DNA of 64,000 nt. It comes from CBDBJQ01 sp965206405 (lineage in GTDB: Bacteria > Pseudomonadota > Alphaproteobacteria > UBA8366). The notes beneath the pieces are model-generated. The model was not told where the DNA came from, ran no database searches, and saw nothing but the letters and a program-made list of their open reading frames with translations. The DNA is taken from positions 1 to 64,000 of the forward strand of contig CBDBJQ010000006.1 in the NCBI GenBank assembly GCA_965206405.1. The letters run 5' to 3'. The position numbers and the translations under genes are program-made. This document shows, in pieces, positions 20,519 through 28,733 of the stretch; the stretch's first letter is position 1; the number at the start of each line of letters is the position of its first letter.

Positions 20519-21751
20519 ATGACGGAATTCTTCGATACCCTCGAAACTCGCACGCCCGAGGCGCGCGAAGCCGCGCTACTGGCCGCGCTTCCCGAGCAGA
20601 TCGCCCGGGCCAAGCGAACGCCCGGCTATGGCGAAATTCTCTCCGCAGTCGACGCACAGGAGATCACCACCCGCGAGGCCCTGGCGCAGCTTCCGGTAAC
20701 CCGCAAGGCCGAGTTGATCGAGCGCCAGCAGGCAACGCCGCCCTTCGGCGGCCTCAACCTGACCGAGCCCGCAAAAATGACGCGGCTGTTCGTCTCCCCC
20801 GGCCCGATCGCCGAACCGCAGGGCCAGGGCAAGAATTTCTGGCGCATGGCGCGCGCGCTTCATGCCTCGGGTTTCAGGGCCGGCGATATTATCCTCAACT
20901 GCTTTTCCTATCACATGACCCCGGCCGGCATGATGTTCGACAGCGCGGCGCAGACGCTCGGCTGCACGGTCATTCCAAGCGGGGTCGGCCAGACCGAGGC
21001 GCAGACCCAGGTTATCCAGCACTATGCCCCGACAGGCTACGCGGGAACGCCCGATTTCCTGAAGATCATCATTGCCAAGGCCGAGGAAATCGGCGCCGAC
21101 ATCTCCTCGATCCGCCGTGCCGCCGTCGGCGGCGGCGCCCTGCTACCGCCATTGCGCAAGGAATACGAAGAACGCGGCATTGCGGTGCTACAGTCCTACG
21201 GCACCGCCGATGTCGGCCTGATCGCGTATGAATCGGAAGCCAGGGAAGGCATGATTCTCGACGAGGAGATCATCGTTGAAATCCTGCGTCCCGGCACCGG
21301 TACACCGGTGGCCGAAGGCGAGGTCGGCGAAGTGGTGGTGACACTTTTGAATGAAGATTATCCGCTGGTCCGGCTCGCCACCGGCGATCTATCGGCGATC
21401 CTCCCCGGCCCCAGCCCCTGCGGGCGCACGGCGACGCGCATCCAGGGATGGCTCGGCCGGGCCGATCAGCGCACCAAGATCCGCGGCATGTTCGTCGACC
21501 CCGCCCAGATCGAGCGGGTGCTGCAGCAGCATCCCGAGATCGCCCGGCTGCGGCTCGTGGTCGGGGAGAACGACGGCATCGACACGGCGGCCCTGCACTG
21601 CGAGGGCACCGATTCGGCCGAGGGTCTCGCAAAGGCGGTTGCCGAAACATTCCAGAACGAATGCAAGCTGCGCGCGGAGGTGGTGTTTTGCGCACCCGGC
21701 GAGATACCCAATGACGGCAAGATCATCGACGATCAACGCGACTACGGCTAA
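20519..21751 (+). CDS. PaaK-family AMP-dependent CoA ligase-like protein
   Basis: A 410-residue relative of phenylacetate-CoA ligase. Seen: the lead HMTPAGMMFDSAAQTLGCTVIP, SYGTADVGLIAYE (the Y/F-G-x-x-E-type adenine segment with E replaced), RLATGDLSAI, and RIQGWLGRADQRTKIRGMFVDP, which match PaaK. The phosphate loop that normally reads SSGTTGxP is instead FVSPGPIAEPQG (about 91-102), so Thr/Gly residues that hold ATP are missing. This departure is known to me from the PaaK-like members found in such transporter clusters, but the activity of the form is not certain. It ends the same-strand ligase/importer cluster. Confidence 0.82.
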   Translation: MTEFFDTLETRTPEAREAALLAALPEQIARAKRTPGYGEILSAVDAQEITTREALAQLPVTRKAELIERQQATPPFGGLNLTEPAKMTRLFVSPGPIAEPQGQGKNFWRMARALHASGFRAGDIILNCFSYHMTPAGMMFDSAAQTLGCTVIPSGVGQTEAQTQVIQHYAPTGYAGTPDFLKIIIAKAEEIGADISSIRRAAVGGGALLPPLRKEYEERGIAVLQSYGTADVGLIAYESEAREGMILDEEIIVEILRPGTGTPVAEGEVGEVVVTLLNEDYPLVRLATGDLSAILPGPSPCGRTATRIQGWLGRADQRTKIRGMFVDPAQIERVLQQHPEIARLRLVVGENDGIDTAALHCEGTDSAEGLAKAVAETFQNECKLRAEVVFCAPGEIPNDGKIIDDQRDYG

Positions 21752-21798
21752 CACCCGACAAGCCGGCCAGGTGCCGCTGCGATGCCGCCCTTTATTCG

Positions 21799-22494
21799 AT
21801 GACGTCCTTCACCGGGGAAAACCTGTCCTGCATTCGGAGCGAGCGGCTCGTCTTCTCGGATTTGTCCTTCGCGCTCTCCGCCGGCGACCTGCTTCTCCTG
21901 TGCGGCCCCAACGGCAGCGGTAAGACCAGCGCGCTACGTATCATGGCTGGGCTGACACCGCCGGCCTCGGGGTCGATACATCGCGATGGAACGCCACTGA
22001 ATCTGGCCGCACATCGCTCCGATCTCGGCTATGCCGGGCACCATGACGCCGTAAAGCCGGGCCTGACGGTGCACGAGGATCTCACCTTCTGGCATGGCTT
22101 GCGGGGCGGGATGCCGGATGCACTCGCAACAGCGATGACGGCGATGGGTCTCGAGGCGCTGGCCGAGATGCAGGCCGGCCTGCTCTCCGCCGGCCAGCGC
22201 CGACGACTAGCCCTAGCCCGGCTCGCGTGCGGGACGGCCTCGCTGTGGCTTCTCGACGAACCGGAAACCGCGCTCGATCGGGAAGGACAGGAGCGATTCT
22301 CTGCGCTTCTCCTTCAGCACCGGGCGGCAGGAGGTATCGCCGTGGTCGCAACCCACGCCGCGCCAAAACACCCTGACCCTGATACCGCGCTCCTCGACAT
22401 AACCCGGCTCGGCACGACCGGATACCCGGACGCGACCGGACACGCGGCTCCAGCGGCGCCGAGCGCCTTATCGCGACCGGGGTTACCATCATGA
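21799..22494 (+). CDS. ccmA: Cytochrome c maturation ATPase CcmA
   Basis: A 231-residue ATP-binding subunit of CcmABCD, which releases holo-CcmE from CcmC. Seen: Walker A GPNGSGKTSALRI at about 37-49, the signature LSAGQRRRLALARL near 133-146, Walker B LWLLDEPETALD near 151-162, and the switch VVATHAAP. A C-terminal Pro/Ala-rich tail of about 30 residues (TRLGTTGYPDATG onward) has no counterpart in the usual protein. The last four bases overlap the ccmB start. This is the first gene of the ccmABCDEFGH run. Confidence 0.93.
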   Translation: MTSFTGENLSCIRSERLVFSDLSFALSAGDLLLLCGPNGSGKTSALRIMAGLTPPASGSIHRDGTPLNLAAHRSDLGYAGHHDAVKPGLTVHEDLTFWHGLRGGMPDALATAMTAMGLEALAEMQAGLLSAGQRRRLALARLACGTASLWLLDEPETALDREGQERFSALLLQHRAAGGIAVVATHAAPKHPDPDTALLDITRLGTTGYPDATGHAAPAAPSALSRPGLPS

Positions 22495-23159
22495 CCGGCG
22501 CTACCGTGAGGCTGTTGCGTCGCGAGTTGCGGCTTTCCCTACGGCAGGGGTCCGGGGCTCTGCTCGCCGTGCCCTTCTTTCTCGTCGCCGTAACGCTGTT
22601 TCCGCTCGGCCTCGGGCCCAAAGCGGAATTCCTGGGTCGCGCCGCCCCCGGCGCCATCTGGATTGCGGCCCTGCTTGCCGCCGCTCTCTCCTTCGGGCGC
22701 ATGTTCCGGCAGGATTTCGAGGACGGCGCTCTCGAGCATCTCGTGCTGTCGCCACTTCCCCTCGAGGCGGTGGTGCTTGCCAAGGCTGCCGCCGCATGGC
22801 TCCTCACTGGTCTGCCACTCGCCCTCTGCGCACCCTTTCTCGCTTTGATTCTGCACCTGCCGGAAAGCGCCTTGCTGGCCCTCGCCGCCGGCCTCCTTCT
22901 CGGCACACCCGTGCTTAGCCTGATCGGCGCTGTCGGCGGCGCACTCGTCCTCGGGGCTCGCCAGGCCGGCGTTCTGGTGACGCTCCTGATCCTGCCGCTC
23001 TGCATTCCGATCCTGATTTTCGGGGTTGGTGCCGCCGAAGCCGCCGCCGTCGGCCAGGCGGTGCGGCCGCACCTACTTCTTCTCGCCGCAGGCCTGCTTG
23101 CAGCACTGGCACTGGCGCCTTGGGCCGCAGCGGCGGCGCTGCGCCAGGCGGTCGCCTGA
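22491..23159 (+). CDS. ccmB: Cytochrome c maturation membrane protein CcmB
   Basis: A 222-residue inner-membrane protein with six hydrophobic helices. Family segments are LLRRELRLSLRQGSGALLAVPFF at the N-terminus, FRQDFEDGALEHLVLSPLPLEAVVLAK near 80-105, and VLVTLLILPLCIPILIFGVGA near 163-183. It forms the CcmABCD complex with its neighbours. It starts within the ccmA stop codon (ATGA). Confidence 0.93.
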   Translation: MTGATVRLLRRELRLSLRQGSGALLAVPFFLVAVTLFPLGLGPKAEFLGRAAPGAIWIAALLAAALSFGRMFRQDFEDGALEHLVLSPLPLEAVVLAKAAAAWLLTGLPLALCAPFLALILHLPESALLALAAGLLLGTPVLSLIGAVGGALVLGARQAGVLVTLLILPLCIPILIFGVGAAEAAAVGQAVRPHLLLLAAGLLAALALAPWAAAAALRQAVA

Positions 23160-23253
23160 CCCCCGGGTGGCAGGACGATGATTTTATGCGCTTGTGTGTA
23201 TTTGAGCGCCCGCGCGTATAGGCAGAGGCCGGGTATCCGGCCTATATAGAGAC

Positions 23254-24075
23254 ATGCACCATCTGGCGAACCCGACCCGTTTTCTGCGCCTGGCCCGACC
23301 CGCGCTTCCCGTCTGCGCGGTATTTGCCGCGATCTTCCTCGCCGCCGGCCTCGGGGCGGGGCTGTTTCTTGCGCCGCCGGACTATCAGCAGGGCGAAGCG
23401 GTGCGCATCATGTACGTTCATGTTCCGGCCGCATGGATGGCCCTGCTGGTTTATCTCGCAACGGCAGCCAGCGGCGCTGTGTTTCTCGTCTGGAAACACC
23501 GCATCGCCGCCATCGCCGCGAGGGCCAACGCTGCGGCCGGCACGGCGTTCACGGTGGTCTGCCTGATCTCCGGAGCACTGTGGGGCCAGCCCATGTGGGG
23601 CACCTGGTGGGCATGGGACGCGCGGTTGACCTCGGTCCTGATCCTGCTGTTCTTCTATCTCGGCCACATCGCGCTTTCCCGCGCCTTCGACGACCCGGCC
23701 CGGGGCGACAACGCGGCAGCGATCCTCGCCCTTGTCGGTGTCGTCAACCTGCCGATCATCAAGTTTTCCGTCGACTGGTGGAACACACTGCATCAGCCGG
23801 CGAGCGTTTTCCGCCTCGATGGCCCGACCATCCACCCCTCGATGCTGTGGCCGCTGCTGGTGGCTGCGGTCGGCTTCCTGTTTCTGCACAAGACGATTCT
23901 GATCCTGCGGATGCGAAGCGAGATCGCCGCGACTACGATCCGCAACCTCCAGGCCGCCGGAACGCAGCCGGGCATGTTCGCAAATCCGGATGACGCCATG
24001 ACGCCGGGAAGCGGGCCAGGATCGGGGTCGGGATCGGGGGCGGGATCGGGGGCGGGATCGGGGGCGGATCGATGA
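23254..24075 (+). CDS. ccmC: Heme handling protein CcmC, with Gly/Ser tail
   Basis: A 273-residue membrane protein that loads heme onto CcmE. Seen: the tryptophan-rich WWD motif WGQPMWGTWWAWDARL (about 108-123) and flanking histidines in YVHVPAAW (about 55) and NTLHQPAS (about 180), within six helices. The last 30 or so residues are a low-complexity Gly/Ser/Ala run encoded by four copies of a 12-base repeat; normal CcmC ends soon after the last helix. Its stop overlaps the ccmD start (ATGA). A 94-base gap separates it from ccmB. Confidence 0.94.
   Translation: MHHLANPTRFLRLARPALPVCAVFAAIFLAAGLGAGLFLAPPDYQQGEAVRIMYVHVPAAWMALLVYLATAASGAVFLVWKHRIAAIAARANAAAGTAFTVVCLISGALWGQPMWGTWWAWDARLTSVLILLFFYLGHIALSRAFDDPARGDNAAAILALVGVVNLPIIKFSVDWWNTLHQPASVFRLDGPTIHPSMLWPLLVAAVGFLFLHKTILILRMRSEIAATTIRNLQAAGTQPGMFANPDDAMTPGSGPGSGSGSGAGSGAGSGADR
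24019..24066. repeat. Tandem repeat, 12-bp unit x4, inside ccmC
   Basis: Four adjacent copies of GGATCGGGGGCG (the first with one change) at the 3' end of ccmC, read as repeated Gly-Ser-Gly-Ala/Ser residues. The unit length is a multiple of three, so copy-number change would keep the frame and the ccmD overlap. Confidence 0.9.
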
Positions 24076-24230
24076 GCGGATACGCCATCTATGTCTTGCT
24101 CGCCTATCTGGCCGCCGGAGCGGTGCTGGGCGGCCTGCTGGTGCAGTCGCTCCTGGTCCTGCGCCGCCGGGAACGGCAGCTATCCAGCTTACGTCAACAA
24201 CAAAACGACAGCGGGGAATCGCAACGGTGA
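24072..24230 (+). CDS. ccmD: Heme exporter protein CcmD
   Basis: A 52-residue protein too short for many gene callers. One membrane helix (about residues 5-30) is followed by a basic RRRERQ segment and a polar tail, the standard CcmD form; it links CcmC, CcmE and CcmAB. It begins inside the ccmC stop (ATGA) and ends overlapping the ccmE GTG start (GTGA). Position and form make the assignment safe. Confidence 0.88.
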   Translation: MSGYAIYVLLAYLAAGAVLGGLLVQSLLVLRRRERQLSSLRQQQNDSGESQR

Positions 24231-24709
24231 CGGCCCCTTCGGCCACACCGCGCCGCGCCGCGAGCTTGCGCAAACGGCAGCGTCTCCAGGCTCTCATTCT
24301 CGCGGCCATCCTGCTCGGACTCGCTACCGGCTTGGTCCTGGTCGCCCTCGAGGACAGCCTCGTCTATTTTCGCACGCCTTCCGAGCTGTCCACCGAGAAA
24401 CCTGGACGCCGGATCCGCCTCGGCGGCCTTGTTGTTCCGGGTTCCGTGCAGAAATCCGAAGATGGCATCGCCGTCACTTTCGGCGTTACCGATCTCGAAC
24501 AAACAGTCGCGGTCCGCTACCGAGGCATCCTTCCTGACCTGTTCCGCGAGGGCCAGGGCGTGGTCACGGAGGGTGCCCTCGACGCCAGCGGCGTCTTCGT
24601 TGCCGGCAGGGTGCTGGCCAAGCACGACGAAAACTACATGCCGCCCGAGGTTGCAGACGCGCTGAAAAAATCCGGCCGCTGGCAGGGCAGGGGTACAACG
24701 GCGCGATGA
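24227..24709 (+). CDS. ccmE: Periplasmic heme chaperone CcmE
   Basis: A 160-residue membrane-anchored heme chaperone that binds heme covalently and passes it to CcmF. It has an N-terminal helix (about 20-42), an OB-fold with IRLGGLVVPGSV, and the heme-binding motif LAKHDENYMPPEV, in which the histidine at about 132 is the attachment residue and the tyrosine follows. The start is GTG at 24227, overlapping ccmD; the stop overlaps ccmF (ATGA). Confidence 0.95.
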   Translation: MTAPSATPRRAASLRKRQRLQALILAAILLGLATGLVLVALEDSLVYFRTPSELSTEKPGRRIRLGGLVVPGSVQKSEDGIAVTFGVTDLEQTVAVRYRGILPDLFREGQGVVTEGALDASGVFVAGRVLAKHDENYMPPEVADALKKSGRWQGRGTTAR

Positions 24710-26769
24710 TTCCCGAGCTCGGACACGGCCTGCTTGTTTTTGCCCTGGTTGTGACGGTCGCACAGGCGGTCTTGCCGCTCGCCGGCGCCGCAACCGCACG
24801 GCAGCGGCTGATGGTGCTGGCCACGCCGGCGGCCGTGATCCAGGCCGCCCTCGTCCTCGCCGCCTTTCTGATCCTCACCTACGCCTATCTGGTCAGCGAT
24901 TTCAGCGTCCGGAATGTCGCCCTCAACTCGCACACGCTGAAACCACCGATCTATAAACTCAGCGGTGTCTGGGGCAATCACGAGGGGTCGCTACTCCTGT
25001 GGATCCTGATACTCAGCCTGTTCGGCGCGGCCCTGGCCGTTTTCGGGCGCACCGCGGTGCTGTCGCTAAAAGCACGAACTCTCGGCGTCCAGGCCCTGGT
25101 CGCGGCCGGCTTTCTTCTGTTCCTGCTCACCACCTCCAATCCTTTCGAGAGGATGAACCCGCTGCCAACCGAGGGATTAGGCCTCAACCCGCTGCTCCAG
25201 GATCCCGGTCTCGCCATGCATCCACCGCTTCTCTACGGAGGGTATGTCGGACTCTCGATCGTCTTTTCGATGGCGGTGGCGGCCCTGTTAGAGGGGCGGC
25301 TCGATCGCGCCTGGGCGCGCCAGCTGCACCTGTGGTGCCTCGCCGCATGGACACTGCTCACCGCCGGTATCGCGCTGGGAAGCTGGTGGGCCTATTACGA
25401 ACTGGGCTGGGGTGGATGGTGGGCCTGGGACCCGGTCGAGAATGCCTCCTTCATGCCCTGGTTGGTTGCCACGGCCCTGTTGCATTCGGTTGCGGTTGCG
25501 GCCAAGACCGGCGGCTTGAAGGGCTGGACGATCCTGCTTGCGATACTCGGATTCTCGCTGAGCTTGGTTGGAACCTTTCTCGTCAGGTCGGGTATCCTCA
25601 CCTCGGTCCACGCTTTCGCGATCGATCCCGGGCGCGGAGTCTTCATCCTTGTGCTGTTGACGATCGCAACCGGCGGCGGGCTCGCGTTGTTCGCCTGGCG
25701 CGCGCCAAAGATGGAAGAAGGGCAGCTGTTCCGGCCGATCAGCCGCGAGGGCGCGCTTCTGCTCAACAACCTGCTCCTCGCGACGACGGCGGGCACGGTA
25801 TTGCTTGGGACACTCTACCCGCTGTTCCTTGAGAGTCTGGACGGCAGCCGGATCTCGGTTGGACCACCCTATTTTGCAACCACCTTCGTGCCGCTGATGG
25901 TGCCGCTGATCTGCGCCGTCGGCGTCGGCCCAATGCTGGCCTGGCGCAGGGGCGACCTCGCGGCAGCCTTCGATCGTCTCAAGTTCGCCTTCGCCATAGC
26001 ACTCGCACCGGTCGTTCTCGTCGCCGTGCTGACGCGCGAGGAAACGATATCCGGCATGTTAGGCCTTGGCCTCGCCGCGTGGCTCGGCGCGGCAACCCTG
26101 CTCCAGCTCCTGCGCCGCACCGCCGGCGGGCGGCCCGGAAAATCGCCCGGCCCTCTCGCCCGCCTGTCCACCAATATCCTCGCCGCAACACGGAGCGGAG
26201 CCGGAGCGCACACCATGACACGGGCCGGAACACAAGCTGGGACACAGGACGAAGCGCGTTTGCGAGAGGGGATTCCGCGACCCGCCTGGGCGATGATTCT
26301 CGCCCATCTGGGCCTTGCAATCGTGGTCGCCGGCGTCACTGGCGCATCGCTCTGGCAGACAGAGAGAATCGTCCTCCTCAAGCCCGGAGAACGAACCGAA
26401 ATCGCCGGATATTCGGTAACCTTCGGCGGTGTGCGCGAGGTTCCCGGGCCCAACTACACCGCCCTGCGCGCCAGCCTGACGGCGCAACGCGGCGACAAAA
26501 CCATCCGGCTCGCGCCCGAGACCCGGTACTATCCGGTTGCGCGCAGCACGACAACAGAGGCAGCAATACACGCAACGCCGGGTAGCGACCTTTATGCCGT
26601 GCTCGGAAAACCCGACAATGGCGGCTGGGTCGTCCGGCTCTACCACAAGCCCCTGATCGCCTGGCTGTGGGCCGGCGCGGCATTGATGGTTTTCGGCGGT
26701 TTTGCCGGGCTGGCAGAGGGCGTACGCGCAATCCGCCGGCGAACTGCAAGGACGGCCCGAACCGCCTGA
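24706..26769 (+). CDS. ccmF: Cytochrome c heme lyase subunit CcmF
   Basis: A 687-residue protein with about 15 helices that attaches heme to apocytochrome c. Seen: the WWD domain WGGWWAWDPVENASFMPWL near 227-245, HEGSLLLW near 91-98, and MHPPLLYGGY near 169-178 with the conserved histidines. A loop of about 45 polar residues near 470-520 (GRPGKSPGPLARLS through TQAGTQDEARL) separates two helices and varies between species. It starts in the ccmE stop. CcmG follows four bases after its stop. Confidence 0.95.
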   Translation: MIPELGHGLLVFALVVTVAQAVLPLAGAATARQRLMVLATPAAVIQAALVLAAFLILTYAYLVSDFSVRNVALNSHTLKPPIYKLSGVWGNHEGSLLLWILILSLFGAALAVFGRTAVLSLKARTLGVQALVAAGFLLFLLTTSNPFERMNPLPTEGLGLNPLLQDPGLAMHPPLLYGGYVGLSIVFSMAVAALLEGRLDRAWARQLHLWCLAAWTLLTAGIALGSWWAYYELGWGGWWAWDPVENASFMPWLVATALLHSVAVAAKTGGLKGWTILLAILGFSLSLVGTFLVRSGILTSVHAFAIDPGRGVFILVLLTIATGGGLALFAWRAPKMEEGQLFRPISREGALLLNNLLLATTAGTVLLGTLYPLFLESLDGSRISVGPPYFATTFVPLMVPLICAVGVGPMLAWRRGDLAAAFDRLKFAFAIALAPVVLVAVLTREETISGMLGLGLAAWLGAATLLQLLRRTAGGRPGKSPGPLARLSTNILAATRSGAGAHTMTRAGTQAGTQDEARLREGIPRPAWAMILAHLGLAIVVAGVTGASLWQTERIVLLKPGERTEIAGYSVTFGGVREVPGPNYTALRASLTAQRGDKTIRLAPETRYYPVARSTTTEAAIHATPGSDLYAVLGKPDNGGWVVRLYHKPLIAWLWAGAALMVFGGFAGLAEGVRAIRRRTARTARTA

Positions 26770-26773
26770 TATT

Positions 26774-27307
26774 ATGTTCCTCCGGCTTCTCTACCTGTTA
26801 CCGCTCGCGATCTTCGCCGCCGTTGTCGTTCATTTTGCGGACGGCCTCACGCGAGATCCCGCCATCCTGCCCTCGACCCTGATCGGAAAACCTCTACCCG
26901 CTTTTTCCCTACCGCCGCTCAACCCCGGACAGCCCGGTCTCGCCAGCGATGATCTCGGCGGGCAGGTGGCGATCATCAATGTCTTTGCGTCGTGGTGCGT
27001 GCCGTGCCAGGCCGAACACCCACTCTGGATAGCCCTCGCTAAAACCGGTGCAGTTCCCGTTTACGGCATCAACTGGAAGGACCGGCGCGAGGATGCGGTG
27101 GCGTGGCTGGAAAAACTGGGTAACCCCTATGCCCGGATCGGTTTCGATCCCGACAACGAAGCCGGTGTGGCGCTGGGGATCTACGGCGTTCCCGAAACCT
27201 ACATCATCGATCGCGAAGGCCGGGTACACCATCGGCACCCCGGGCCCGTTTTCGAGGAGGATTTCCTCAAAACCATCGGCCCCATGCTCCGGGAGCTACG
27301 CCAATGA
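26774..27307 (+). CDS. ccmG: Thiol:disulfide interchange protein CcmG/DsbE
   Basis: A 177-residue membrane-anchored thioredoxin that reduces the CxxCH motif of apocytochrome c. An N-terminal helix (about 1-22) precedes a thioredoxin fold with FASWCVPCQAEHP (CVPC at about 76-79), the YGINWKDR segment and the cis-proline in GVPETYIID. The ATG at 26774 lies four bases after the ccmF stop; an upstream in-frame start would overlap ccmF and spoil the anchor. The stop overlaps the ccmH start (ATGA). Confidence 0.93.
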   Translation: MFLRLLYLLPLAIFAAVVVHFADGLTRDPAILPSTLIGKPLPAFSLPPLNPGQPGLASDDLGGQVAIINVFASWCVPCQAEHPLWIALAKTGAVPVYGINWKDRREDAVAWLEKLGNPYARIGFDPDNEAGVALGIYGVPETYIIDREGRVHHRHPGPVFEEDFLKTIGPMLRELRQ

Positions 27308-27762
27308 CGCACCCCCGGACACATCTCCGGACGTCTTCCCGGCTGCGCCCTTCCGCGCTTCTTCTGCTTACCGCCCTTCTGCTTGCCACGGCGCCGGTTG
27401 GCGCCCCCTTCCCTGCTTTCGCGGTCGATCCGGACGAGATGCTAACTGACCCCGCGCTTGAGCGCCGGGCCCGGGACCTTTCGCGCCAGATCCGTTGTCT
27501 CGTCTGCCAGAGCCAGTCGATCGATGATTCCGATGCGCCGCTGGCCCGCGACCTTCGTCTTCTCGTGCGACAGCGCCTGGAGGCCGGAGATAAAGACGAG
27601 AGCGTCCTGGCATTCCTCGCGCAACGTTATGGGGAGTACGTACTCCTCAAGCCGCCTCTGACAGGCAATACAGCACTGCTCTGGTTTGGCCCGCTGATTC
27701 TGCTCGCCGCCGGCGGCGGTGTGGCAGCGGCCTTTCTGCTGCGACGCAGGCGGGACCGTTAG
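27304..27762 (+). CDS. ccmH: Cytochrome c maturation protein CcmH
   Basis: A 152-residue periplasmic thiol protein that holds apocytochrome c. It has a signal peptide (about 1-40), the three-helix domain with IRCLVCQSQSIDDSDAPLARDLR (CLVC near 61-64), and one C-terminal membrane helix (about 125-145) followed by RRRRDR. No ccmI-like gene follows; the next gene is on the other strand. It is the last gene of the ccm run. Confidence 0.93.
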   Translation: MTHPRTHLRTSSRLRPSALLLLTALLLATAPVGAPFPAFAVDPDEMLTDPALERRARDLSRQIRCLVCQSQSIDDSDAPLARDLRLLVRQRLEAGDKDESVLAFLAQRYGEYVLLKPPLTGNTALLWFGPLILLAAGGGVAAAFLLRRRRDR

Positions 27763-27827
27763 ATCGCACCCGCCCGTGTACCCAGCTCACGCATCCGGGT
27801 ATCCGGGTGACGCTCCGGGCGCAGATC

Positions 27828-28733
27828 TCAGGACAGGCACCAGGTGAGAATGCCTTTCTGGGCATGCAGGCGGTTTTCCACCTCGTCCCAGACCACCGAT
27901 TGCGGACCGTCGATGACATCCGCCGTCACCTCCTCGCCGCGATGGGCCGGCAGACAGTGCATGAACACGGCATCCGGCTTGGCCGCCTGCATGAGGTCGG
28001 CGTTGACCTGATAGGGGCGCAATTGCTCGATCCGGTTGCTGGCAGAGGTGTCGCCCATCGACACCCAGACATCGGTGGTCACGCAGTCGGCGTCCTCGAC
28101 CGCGGCCATCGGATCGTCGACCAGCGCGATCCGGCCTTCTTCCGCCCTGGCCCAATCCAGCACACAGTCGGGTGGCGTCATGCCGTCCGGGCAGGCAAGT
28201 CTCAGATCGAAACCGAAGCGGACTGCCGCATGTATCCAGCTCACGGCCATGTTGTTGCCGTCACCACACCACGCGACAGCTTTATCCTTGATGCCGCCGT
28301 GATGTTCCTCAAAGGTCATGATGTCCGCCATCACCTGACAGGGATGCGAGTCGTTGGTCAATCCGTTGATGACAGGGATTGTCGCATGCTCCGCCATCTC
28401 CTGCAGTTTCGCAGAATCTGACGTGCGCAACATAATGATGTCGACGTAGCGGGACAGAACCTGCGCCGTATCGGCGATGGTTTCGCCGCGACCGAGCTGG
28501 GTCTCCGAACTGCCAAGAAGGACTGTCTCGCCGCCAAGCTGGCGCATCCCGACGTCGAAACTTACCCGCGTCCGGGTTGAGGCCTTCTCGAACACCATGG
28601 CCAGAAACTTACCCTCGAGCGGCCGCGGATTTGGAGCCGCGCCGCTCTTGAAGGCGGCGCCGAGATCAAGCTGCTCACGCAGTGCTTCCTCGTCGAGCTG
28701 GTCAAGATCGAGAAAGTGTTTGGGATCAGTCAT
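27828..28733 (-). CDS. argF: Ornithine carbamoyltransferase
   Basis: A 301-residue cytoplasmic enzyme that joins carbamoyl phosphate and ornithine to citrulline in arginine synthesis. Seen: the carbamoyl phosphate site FEKASTRTRVSF (about 48-59), HPCQVMADIMTF near 129-140 and the ornithine/catalytic FMHCLPAHRGEE near 257-268. Its start overlaps the end of argD (eight bases), so the two are translationally coupled in an argDF operon. It converges with ccmH. Confidence 0.96.
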   Translation of the reverse strand: MTDPKHFLDLDQLDEEALREQLDLGAAFKSGAAPNPRPLEGKFLAMVFEKASTRTRVSFDVGMRQLGGETVLLGSSETQLGRGETIADTAQVLSRYVDIIMLRTSDSAKLQEMAEHATIPVINGLTNDSHPCQVMADIMTFEEHHGGIKDKAVAWCGDGNNMAVSWIHAAVRFGFDLRLACPDGMTPPDCVLDWARAEEGRIALVDDPMAAVEDADCVTTDVWVSMGDTSASNRIEQLRPYQVNADLMQAAKPDAVFMHCLPAHRGEEVTADVIDGPQSVVWDEVENRLHAQKGILTWCLS

